Part shown: positions 23,444-35,400 of the stretch, in pieces
How positions within the stretch are numbered: position 1 is the first letter of the stretch
How the letters are laid out: each line of letters opens with the position of its first letter
Assembly (NCBI RefSeq): GCF_036711975.1
Contig: NC_091976.1
Coordinates: 28,086,001-28,150,000 of the forward strand
DNA from: Onthophagus taurus
Taxonomy: Eukaryota; Arthropoda; Insecta; Coleoptera; Scarabaeidae
DNA: 64,000 bases
Direction of reading: 5' to 3'
Program-made: the position numbers and the translations under genes
The notes under the pieces: generated by a model
What the model saw: the letters and a program-made list of their open reading frames with translations, nothing else
The model's database searches: none
Told to the model about the DNA's origin: nothing

Positions 23444-26400
23444 CTATTGCGTTTCATTTGGAAGATTTTCCATATCGAATAGATCTAATATTTTTTGTGT
23501 ACACAATTTTGAAGCATCATATGCTTCTTTTGAAATCTGCAAGAAATAATTGTATGTATTAAGCTTTATACGGTTAATTTCACTTAAAATGCAATATACA
23601 AAAATATATTTCCATAGAAACTACTTACTTTGCCCCACATAAAATGCAACATGTCTAAATGTTTCTAGTTCTAATGTTAGTTCTAGTGACAGTGTATAAT
23701 ACATATACACTACATATACACATACATATACATATAAGCTTTATTATCTTATATTGCTAATGGAAGACTAGATACTGCTGCAAGAAAACTTGATTCTTCT
23801 ACTGGATGAGTAGATACTACTACTGGATCTCGAGATTGAGTATGCAGAAGACTACTTACTACAGTCAGCGGGATTAAAAAGGTATCACCTAAAATCATGA
23901 CTGGTTTCAAACTGTAATAACTTTTGAACATATTCCTCGATTTGAATAAGGTTTTTTTTATTTGGAAGGTCTCTACCCTTTGACAATATTTCTGTAGGCC
24001 TTCCCCATTTTGGCGCACTTTAATTTCAACAATGGCGAATAACACTAATTCCTTCCTACACTTTGAAGCTTGCTATGGGGTGCACCCACAAAAGAAAATA
24101 ATTTTAATCATAAGGGGCTTGTACTCTCGTCTGTTCTGATTACTTCTGTTTTTTATTCAAGTTTCTATTGTTGTTAACACCAAAGTTACAAGCTCTAAAA
24201 GATAACGCAGCTTGTTCGGCGGCGCCATCAGAAAGTAAATCATGGATGTCGATGCACCCCAGAGCAATCTTCAAACCGTATGAAGAAAACACGCATTAGC
24301 GTTATTCTGCATTGCTGAAATTGAAGAGCACCAAAATAGGGAACAAAAATTGAAATAAAAAAAAACCTTATTTTCGTTCAAAAGTTATTGCAGTTTGAAA
24401 CTGATCATCATTTTAGATGATGCGTTTTTTTATGCCGCTCAGTGTATTTGAGAAAAGCAGACACTAATGGCAGAAGTTGTACTCTTCTGCTACCATCATA
24501 AAAGTAAATATCGCATGCAGAAGACTGGGCAGAACTGTTGGCAGAATATTATCTAATGGAAAACTGGCTAGAGCAGTGCTAATAGAAGTCTAGATAGTAC
24601 TGGTAGAAGACCAGATAGTGTTTGCAGAAGACTAGATAGTACTGGTAGGAGTTTTAAGATTAGATTTTTCTGATACAAGACTTAATACTGCATTTCGAAG
24701 AGTATCTATTGTTGGCAAAACACTAGATACTATTGATAAAAGACCAAATATTGCTTCCAGAAGAGTACCCATTGTTTACAGAAGGCTAGATGCTGTTGAA
24801 AAGATATTATTCGGTCTTGAGAAACGTGTGGCTAAACAGCATAATCCGACAAAAGATCTACCACTACACCTGATCAACAGTTCAGATCTGCAGTTTTATT
24901 TGATAAAGCCAAGGACGAAGCACTGTAAGATCTGTGGCAATATGATGACCAATTTCAGATAGAATCTTGATTAAGGTTAGTTTTGTTGATAAATATTAAT
25001 CATCCCTGGAAGGAATGTTGCGAAAACTCAGGTTCCTTTTGATATCTTAATCATGCAGGGAAAAGAATGTTAAGTTAGGTTCGTTTTGTTTTGAAACCCT
25101 AATTATAGCGTAAAGGAATATTAAGACAGGCAGTTTTCTTTTGAAACTACAATTAAAGTGTTAAAGAGTGTTCAGTTTCAGGTCTGAAGATACACAGCTA
25201 AACCCGATATTTCTAGGTCTAGTGTTAGTATTGCACTATCACTAGAACTAACACAATACCTAGAACTAGAATCATTCGGGTTTAGCTGTCTTGAGAGACG
25301 TGCGGCTAAACCCGAATGTTTCTAGTTCTTGGTCTAGTGTTAGTTCTAGTTTTACACTAGAAGAGACTAAAAGATGCATGTCTCTTAAGACGGCCGAAAA
25401 GTCAGGGTTATCATAAGGACGTCACATTTTTCCAAAGAAAACTTTTCTTTTACAAAACTACCCAGTGTCTGTACTAAACTTTTGGGCAAAATTAACGCAC
25501 CACTTACATTTTTCCAGTAGTTTTTAATTAATGATAAGTTGTAATTTACTAGCTTTACTGCTAGTAGGCTATGGATATCTTATAAGTACGAAGGCTTTCA
25601 CGGCCGGTGTGAATTAAACTAAGATTAGAACTAAAACTAGCTGCTCGCAGCGAGACTATGTGAAGGAGAGAACTTGAAGAAGGAACAACACTTTCTACGA
25701 GGCGTGCTGCAGAAGAATGGATACACTTCGAGGGACATCAACCAGGCCATCAAGCAGCGAAAGCAGAAAGAGGACACGGTAAGTACAAAACCACTTGGAT
25801 TTATCTGTCTTCCCTATGTTTCAGGTGTAACGGAACGAATTGCTAGGCACCTCAAGAAGAACGACATCGTAGTGCGGTACGGCACGGTCAGCAAAATTCG
25901 GAACACACTCCCGATAGCCAAGGACAAACTAACTCCATTAAAAGGAGCGGGAGTCTATCGACTATCGTGTAGTTGTGGGAAGGTTTATGTTGGCCAAACT
26001 GGACGCAACGTCGAGTGCCGCATCAGGGAGCATGAGAGGGATGTAAGGCTGAAGAAGATCCAGCAGTCGGCGGTTGCGGAACATTGCCATGCCGAGGGGC
26101 ACCGAATAGACTTCGAACAAACAAAGGTGCTGGCTAGGGACAACAGATACTACCAAAGACTGACAAGAGAAGCCATAGAGATTCACCGACATAAAAATAA
26201 CGTCAACACAGAGGATGGCTGGGAGCTTAGCAGAACATGGAAGATGGTGGTGAACACGAAGACCTCTTCCCGCCTCACACCGGACGCGACGCAATTAGTT
26301 ATTAATTAGTTTGTAATTAGCGTTAACTGATTATTAATTAGTTTTTCCGACTTATATATAGTTACCGATTTTTTGATCTCGTCACTTCGAACCAGTTTCT

Positions 26401-29400
26401 GAAGAAGGTTGCAACATGGCATCCGAAACGTCAAACCTTTTATTAAAAGACGCACGGTAAAACCCGAAAGTTTCTAGTGTTAGTTCTAATCTTAGTTTAA
26501 TATGGATATATTGTTTTTAAGGTTATAAACCGTAGTTAAAATCGCTTTTGATTAAAACTCTCGTTTTTTTTTTCAAAAAGTTACGGTTTAGACAATTTTT
26601 GCAATTTACCAGTGCGAAAAATGAATAACAAAAGAAATTTATCGGTGGAAGAGTACGAGCATCAACTCTGCTGGATGAGGGGTTCTCGATGCGTTATGTT
26701 GCCAATGTGTTAGGAAGGAATCATTCCAGCATAAGTCGTATGATTAGACGGTTTATCAAAACTGGATCTTACATTCGAAGATCAGGGCAAAGACAAAAAC
26801 GATGTACCCACCAAAGGGATGACCGTTTTCTGCGAGTATCCGCTCTTAGAAATCGGACAATCACTGGTAATATGTTAAAAAATAGTTAACTTAATAAATT
26901 AGAGGTTCATAATGTTGCAATATCGTCTCAAACAATCAGAAGACGTTTAAATGAAGCCAAATTAAAGAACAGGAGACCAGCAAACAAAAACATTATTTAT
27001 CAGAGAGCACAAAGTTCAAAGATTGCGTTTTGCCCGAAATCACCAACATTGGTCTGTTAATGATTGGAAAAAGATTTTATTCTCTGACGAAACGAGGGTT
27101 AGCTTAAAATCTCCTGATGGACGTGAGCGGGTATGGCGAAGACAAGGAGAGAGATTTGCAAGTTGTAACATTGCTCCAAGGGTCCCGTTTGATGGCGGCT
27201 CTATAATATTTTGGGGAGCTATCTCGAAGCAGATAGCTCGCACAGCGTTGGTCCCTATACGTGCGAGGTCTATGAATGCGGATTATTACCTGGAAAACAT
27301 CGTACTTGAACACGTAATGCCATTTGCTCCTTTTTTGGGTCCCAATTTTGTATTCATGCAAGATAATGCTCGTCCTCACGTGGCTAGACAGGTTATTGAC
27401 TACTTGCATGGTGTTGATATTCAGTTCATGGATTGGCCACTTAACAGTCCCGATCTCAATCCCATAGAACACTTATGGGACTATCTTAAAAAAAAGGTCT
27501 GTGGTTGTAGAGTCCCACCTGAACCACCCCAACCACAATCAACTGGTGGATGAAGTAATTGAAGAATGGGACAATATTCCCAAGGATAAATGATTTATAA
27601 TAAGGTCATGTTTCGCTGATTCCTTTTTCAACCAATTTTATGAACCCTATTTGTAAGCGTTCATTCTAATTTGATTTTATTATATTCTTAGTAATTTAAT
27701 TATTTACGTTTAATAAAGTGATGCGTTAATTTTGTCCAGGAGTTTATTAAGCTATGTTGCACTTTATGTGAGACAGTGCAAATACATAGTAGTTTCGTAA
27801 CTAGTTATAGAAATGTTATATGAAATTTCCTGTATATTAATTATTTATAATACTTACCATATTAAAATTTAAAAATCCATGAGGTAAACCACCCAAAACA
27901 TCCAACGATACATCTACACCACATTTTTTTAATTTTCTTGCAAACATTACACAATCATCTAAGCAAGGATCCATATGAACAGTCTAAATATAAATTAAAA
28001 AAAATTAAATTATTAACCAAATAATTTAATTATTACCATTATTTTAACGGGCGGCATCTCCATCAAAATATTTTCTGGAGCATAATACGGACTAATATAC
28101 ATATCCTTCGGTATAGTAAACTTTAAATCGTCATATAAATTCGTTTCTTTAACCGCATCCAAATAAAGCGAAGCTCCACTACTACTCCCCAAAGACGGAA
28201 CAAAACTTTCGATTCGCCCACGTAAATTGGAAACGAAAGCTGCAACCCGATTTTGCATCGCAATAGCCCCCCCATCGGTTGATACATTCGGCGTTGAAGT
28301 TTGCGACTGACTTTCAGGTACTTTTGTTAAATCCGTATCGGTATCTGAATCCAAAGCGTATTTTTCCAAAAATTCCGAAACGTATTTTTGACTAGATTGG
28401 ACGTCGTTTGCACCGTTTTGTTTTTCTTCCGGTGGGGAACTCAACGAGGCGTAAGTTAATGTGTCGGAGGCATCAGAAACGGGGGATTTGTGGGCTTGAA
28501 GATCCATCAGATCCGATTCGGTGATTTCTTCGAAACTCTCCGTGTCTGAATTTCCGTTGTTAGTTTCGAGGCCGTTTATTTTGGATGGATCAGGAAGGGT
28601 GTACGCTTTTATGCAACGCATAAGAAACCCGAACGGTAATAATGGGTCCATAACGCATAATAACCGAGCCGGTGACGCTTGGAAACTTATCGAAACAGGC
28701 GCGTAAGCCATGAAAACTCCGTCTGGTTTTCGTATCCCAAGTTCTAAACATTTTAAGGTCATACTAGCGAGTAAATTCGCTCCTGCTGAGTCACCTCCGA
28801 CCACAATTCGTTCACCTATTACATAATTGTGAGATATTATGACAATTATTATAAAAGAAATTTACCTGTCGATCCTAATAAATGGCATTTATTTAAAGCC
28901 CAACAATAAGCGTATAAAACTTCTTCGAGCGCTCTTGGATATGGGGCTTGAGGGGCTAAACTATAATCGATACTTAAAATGGGGATATCTATATCTTTTG
29001 CCCATTGACGAAGATAGCATTCATGAGATCTTGAAGATTGAGCGACGAATCCTCCTCCGTGACAATGCACAAATAAACCTAAAATTTATTTGTTTGAATT
29101 AAAATGTTATTTGATTAGAACGTAATAAAACAGGATGATTAGAAGATAAGGAAAAACCACAATACAAAAGACATAAATCTAATGTTAAGTCAACAACGGT
29201 AACTCCAACAAGTGTATTCTGGAATTTTCAAGATAAGAAATTGCTCAAACTTGAACTTTGTACGCATCAACTATTTAGTCTTTTATCGTTGTTTTTAATT
29301 GGAGATTAATAATAAAAATTAAAGTACATTTAAAATAAGTAAAAAAGTACATTTAAATACTTAGTTGGTGTTTCAAAGAAACTAAAACAATTTGTAAAAC

Positions 29401-32400
29401 CTTTCTAAATTGTTTAGATAACAACAACTCAACCGTAGAAAAATGTAGAAAGTTTGCAAATATGAAAATAATTCTTTTTTTACCTCTACATGGTGGATCT
29501 AAACGATTTGTACCTTCACCAATCATTCCTTCTCTTCTCCTCCAACTAATTAATCGAACTTGAACCGCTTTTCTTCCTATAAAAATTAAGAAATTCCCAA
29601 AAAAATGTATGCTTTTTTATTTTTAATAATTTACCTATATGAGACGTAGGTACAGGTACGTTTACAATTCGACTCCCGTATTGCAAAGTTAAAGGTTCAG
29701 TGGGAATATGAATAACTTTTGAAACGCAAACACTTTGCGCGACGATCGTTGGAAGATGTTTCATCAATTCGCCTTCGGATAAAAACCAAAACGATTTACA
29801 AAAATCGATATCGGCATTTTTCGAGATATTCACAAGACGTTTCGCTTTCTCTTCCGGATCGGTTATGTATTTTGTTGTGTTTTTAAAGGAAGACGTTGCT
29901 TTTGAAATTATGGAACCTTAAAATTATCGAAAATGTTTAATTTTTTTTAAAAACACAAAAAAGATGCTTTGAAAATAATGCAAGATAACTATGATTTATT
30001 AGTATTTATATCAAAACATCCGCAATAATTTCTACGTAATAGGTTATCTTCTTATTTATTAATCATATAAAAGAATTTGTTTTTTTAATTAATTAATTCA
30101 AATAGTTTGTTTTAAAAGTGGTGTTTTTACTGCTGACAAGTCGCAATGCCATTTTATCCTCACTACTTTAATTTAACTTTGTAATTAAATTTTATCTAAA
30201 CAAATTGTTAACAACCTTAAAAATGAATAATACATTATTTTTAACTTATAAATGAATGTAATTAAAATATTTCAAACAACAATTTTGTTGCTAATTTTAT
30301 ATCGTCATCTATTACGTAAGACTACTTTAAAGTAGAAAGCTTGATACTTCTTTTCCTTTGCTACCCTCAACATTTTTAGTTGATGATGTGAGTGGAGTTG
30401 GGGTCATGATATATTCGAGCTCTTATATCTTCAACTAATCTTTTCTGTAGATTTAACATTTTATATCTGTTATGGTCTGTAACAGTTCAAACTGTTTCAG
30501 TTTGGAATGAAAAATGATTTATAAACTGACAAGTCGTCCATTATCGACAACAAATTGCGGTCATGCACTCCTTCACAACCTTCAAGTTCAAATTGCGAAA
30601 TGTATAGAATAGTTAGTAACTGTTGTAAAGTTATTGCTGTTGAGTTCTACCTCTCATCTCTTCATAGTCTCTTTTGCCTTTGACCTCAAATATTCACAAA
30701 GAACTGCGCCGTAATTGCTACTTTCCTCAATTTTTGTAAATTGTGACTTTTCAAAGATTCTGCATTAGTCTAAACAGTGTGGTTTTTAAGTATTTCGAGT
30801 AGTGTAATAAGTAGGTTTACACACAAGAAGATTATTCAGTAATTTCAGGATGCGCAGGAATTAGCTTATTACAAAAATATTAAGACTATAGCTATGCATA
30901 CCTGCATTAGCTAGACTACATTAAACTAGAAAGTAAGGAAATATTTTCCCTTTTCTTGCAACTCCTCACTTGATACTTCTTTTCTTTTGCTACCCTCAAA
31001 ATTTTTAGTTGATGATGTGAGTGGAGTTGGGACTCATGATATATTCGAGCTCTTATATCTTCAACTAGTCTTTTCTGTAGATTTAACATTTTATATCTGT
31101 TGTGGCCTGTAAAGGTTTTAAGGGATGATTGTAAGATTGGGCAGACTTTATATTTCATAATTAATTTACAGACAGAATTTTATTCCAGTTTGGAATGAAA
31201 AATCATCAAATTTAGATTCTCAGCCTTCACAACCTTTAAGGTCAAATTGCGAAAAGTATGGAATAGTTAGTAACTGTTGTAAAGTTATTGATAAAGGTTT
31301 TTGCTGTTAAATTCTGTCTCTCATCTCTTCATAGTCTCTTCTGCCTTTGACCTCAAACGTTCACAAAGAACTGCGTCGTAATTGCAACTTTCCTCAATTT
31401 TTATAGATGGTTGCGATCTTTCAAAAATTCTGCATTAGTCTAAACGGTTTGCTTTTTAAGCTAAATGCTACTAACAGAAACTGAAACTAATTAATGTTTT
31501 AATAATAGGTTAAAGAGTAAGTTTATTAAAAATTGTTATTAAAAAATCCGGTCCAAACAGCACTACTAGTGTAAATGGCGACTTTGAATTGAAATGAAGG
31601 TTGGATTTAAACACATCGCATAAAAACAAAATAGCCAATGCAAATTAATGTAATTAAAATGACAATTAATTGAGGATCAATTATTTCAACTGTTGAATAA
31701 CTGTAAAAAAACTGGTTGTTTCTACAAAATGATTCAACGCACAACTTTTAAAACAACCTAATGAACGTTTTTTTAACCAATTAATTTTATTAAAATGAAA
31801 AATAATTGACGTGTATTAAAACAAATCAATTTATACGTATTTTTAAAGTCTGATGATCATATTTGATTAATAGTAAATAGAAGGAAATAGCATCTAAGAG
31901 GACTGCTATATCTCGGGAATGGGTGTACAGCTCGAAGGCCCGTTCGTGACGTCACGCATAAACATTAGTACTAGAACTAACTTAACACTTAACTTAGAAC
32001 TAGAAACATTCAGACGCACGGCTAAACCCGACACTTTCAACTCCTAGAACTAGAAACATTCTGGTTTAGCCGTACGTCTCTTAAGACGGCGTTATTAGTG
32101 TTAGTTTTAGTTGTTACATTGGTTTTTCAATTACAAAGCTGGTTTTCGATTTTGATGATTCTTTTTTTGATCGAAATGTTGATTCTTCTGTAAAAATCCT
32201 GCGATAGAAATTTTTATTCGGATATTAATTTGAGTATATACAGGGTGCAAGAGTGAGAAAAACTTTTTTCTCGAAATTTGTAATACCCTGTGGGGTGCAG
32301 ATGCTACAACAGAGGGTGTTAACTGGAATTAAACTGTAGCCCAATCTTTTCTGAACATTTTGTTTTTTTATTCACTCTATTATCTCTGTTACTAACGAAG

Positions 32401-35400
32401 ATGCAGTGTTTTAAAGCGAACGCCTGTGAAAGCAAGATAAACAAGCATAAAAAAATCTAAGCTGGCGCGCTAGGTAGCATATGTCAGTTGTTTCAAATAG
32501 TAAATTGACAGTTGTTAAAGATGCCGTTGACAGTAACTGATGTTGCGCATATTGTTACTTTAATTGAGGTTGGCAAAAATCTGCGGTCGTTGCCCATACG
32601 TTGGGTATACCCCGAACAACAGTTCAGGATAATTGGAACCGCTATGTGAAAACAAGAAATTTTACTAGGCGGCAAGGTTCCGGTAGAAGACGAGTGAAAA
32701 CAGCAGTTGATGGCCGATTTATTGTTCTAAACACTCTGAGGAATCGTAGAACGACAGCTGTAGAAACTCGGCATCGTCTTCAAATGGTGCGTGGGGTTGA
32801 GGTAAGTGATTCGTTGAAGACTTGCTGAAAGTGATCTGACTGCAAGAAGGCCTGCCAAAAGACAGCGGCTGCTCTAGAGAGCAGAGTCTTCAATTTCGGC
32901 GCGTACATATGAATTGGGGAATGGAACAATGAGGTAAGGTGCTCTTCACTGACGAGTCCAGATTTTGTCTCCGGTCACCTGATGGTCGAAAACGAGTGTG
33001 GAGACGTCGTAATAAAAGGTTTGTGACCTGCACAATTTCGGAAAGGGTACCTTTTTATGGAGGTTCGGTCATGGTATGGGCGGGTATTTCGACCGTTATA
33101 TCCAAGATATTCTGCAAGAAGCTATCGTGCCCTATTCCCATTTTATTGGTGACGGATTCATGCTAATGCATGACAATGCGCGAATATCTTGATGAGGTGG
33201 GTATTGAACGGATGGAGTGGCCAGCATACAGCCCGGCCCTATCGAACATCTTTGGGACCAACTTCAGAGACGCATTTGTCGTCATCCTATCATACAGGAC
33301 AACCTTCGGGAGTTACGATTGCTCTTGAAGAAGAGTTTACCGCGATTCCTCAGGAATCAATTACGAACCTAATCAGTTCAATTCTGTAATTCTAAGAAAA
33401 TGTAAGTGCTTCTACAAAACTGTTTCAGGTGCCCAGTTTTTGTTTTCAAGGTCAATGATTCAAGACGCCACTTTTAACAAAGATTAAAAACCTGTATAGG
33501 CTTCTTTGGAAATTCCCGGCCACACCATCACAGAACCACCATCGAAACATTCGCGTGTTATAATTGTATAGTCCACAAATCTTTCATTTCAACGTCTTCA
33601 TATTCGCCCCCGACCATCGGGTGATAGCAGACAAAACCAGTACTCATCCGTAAAAAGGACTTTCCTCCATTGCTCGATCTAATTCACATGTAAGCGCGCA
33701 GATTGAAGACGCGCTCGTCGATATCTTGGAAGCAGCCTCGGTCCTTTGGCAGCCTTCTTGCAGCCAGACCTGCTGCTAGAGACTTACCTTCTAGCAAATT
33801 TTCAGCGAATGGTTCTGTTACTGACATCAATAACATGCACCATTTGAAGACGACGCCGAGCTTCTAGAGCTGTCGTTCTACGATTGCTAAGAATAATAAA
33901 ACAGGCGATAGCTTTAAAATACATGCTCAGAAAAGATTGGGCTACTGTTTGATTCCAGGTAATACACTCTGCTGTAGCAGCTGCACCCCACAGGGTGTCA
34001 AAAATTTCGAGAAAAAAGTTTTTCTCACCACGTATATTCTCAAATTAATATCTGAATGAAAATTTCTATCGCAGGATTGTTACAGAAGAATCAACCTTTT
34101 CATCAAAAAAAGAATCATTAAAATCGAATGCGCGGTTCGTGAGAAAGCCAGCTTTGAAGTTGTGGCTAATTTATAGTGGCAGGTTTTTTTTTTGCCGGTC
34201 AGTTTATTTGAAAGAACTAAAACTAGAACTAACACTAGACCTAGAACTAGAAACATTCTGGTTTAGCCGTCTTAAGAGACGTATGGCTAAACCAGAATGT
34301 TTGTAGCCCTAGGTCTAGTGTTAGTTCTAGTTTTAATTGCTATTCAGCGCTAGATTGCTGAATAACAACTGAAACTAGAACTAACATTAAATCTAGAACC
34401 AGAAACATTCAGATTTAGCCATCTTAAGAAACGTACTGCTAAATCCCAATGTTTCTATTTCTAGATGTAGTGTTAGTTCCACTTTTAGTTCAATGAAAAT
34501 ATACAACAATTTAGCGCTGAATAACAATTAAAAATAGAACTACCGTCCTTGATTTATACATCATATAAAAAACTCAGGGAATCCCCCAAGTTTATCCCTA
34601 AACATGGAATAGATCAACTTGAGGAATAACCCAAATAGGATTCTATTTACTTATAAGAGCTAACATTTATATTTAAATATACTAATGTATTATTTTTGTT
34701 ATATCAAAATTTTACTGTAGTTAAATGAATATGTTAATTTTGAGTTTTACCTTCACTATAATAAGCTTCAGAGAAAATGGCCATAGAAAGTGTAATAAAT
34801 CTGAGTGCTCCTTTCATAGACTCACAAAATTGAAACCCCAAACATCGACCATAAAAACAATATTGATTGACCTTATCAATGTTGTATAATAAAGACGTTT
34901 CCTGATCACTATTTAAATGTTCCAAAGTAAAAAGTGATGTTTCCTCAGAGTGTTCCCTTATTATGTTTAACAAATTTAGACATGATAATAAACTAGCGAA
35001 TAATTGTGCGCAAGCTTCCGCTTCTCTAAAAATTGACCCAATTAATAATAAAGGAGTTTAAAAATACGTTGGGTTTCGTCTTACTTTGTAAAATAAGCTT
35101 TTCTAAATAACACACTATCTCTTTTGACACATATTTTCTTATTCAGTTGTATCCCATAGGTAATAGCGAAATCGATGAGTTGTAAAAAGCTACGGTAACC
35201 GTTCGCGGGTGTTTTTTCATCAAAATCATATTTAGATACGACTGATTTTAAATTTAAAACTATGGGGCAAATTTCGTCGATGTTGTCCACTATTGCCAAA
35301 AATGATGTGTACAACCTTTGGCCGTTCTCCGTGGTATCATTAACAAAGTACGACGCATTATTTTTGCATAATTCAACGAGGGAATCACGAGTAATTTTAT

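Larger units (their letters stand above)
25579..26500 (+). mobile_element. Penelope-like retroelement, 5'-truncated, with 9-bp target duplication
   Basis: Flanked by perfect TATGGATAT direct repeats at 25570-25578 and 26501-26509. Encodes only the C-terminal part of a Penelope polyprotein. The outer edges are inverted copies of an ACTAAGATTAGAACTAAAAC phrase (left about 25617, right about 26480-26500), linking it to the foldback family dispersed in Hsl introns. A hammerhead-ribozyme-like motif lies at 26395-26436. Inserted inside a Tc1 element. Confidence 0.8.
25476..27775 (+). mobile_element. Tc1/mariner element interrupted by a Penelope insertion
   Basis: The transposase relic (26621-27553) lies between matching ends: GGCAAAATTAACGCACCACT at about 25484-25503 and its inverse GTGATGCGTTAATTTTG at about 27719-27735, with partial similarity continuing outward to about 27775. 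Removing the Penelope insertion (25579-26500 plus one 9-bp target copy) brings the left end to within about 0.2 kb of the transposase start, as expected for a Tc1-type element. Border bases are approximate. Confidence 0.6.
29917..34750. other. Hsl intron 2, repeat-rich
   Basis: Apart from the direct duplication at 30345-31450, the foldbacks and the composite Tc1 listed separately, the DNA is AT-rich without recognised genes. No missing Hsl exon is needed, because the flanking exons join in phase (YYSEG to SIISKATS). Confidence 0.5.

Noticed and set aside
34217-34335. Palindrome considered as a second hammerhead ribozyme
   Set aside because: No CTGANGA or GAAAC core boxes are present; it is only an inverted repeat.
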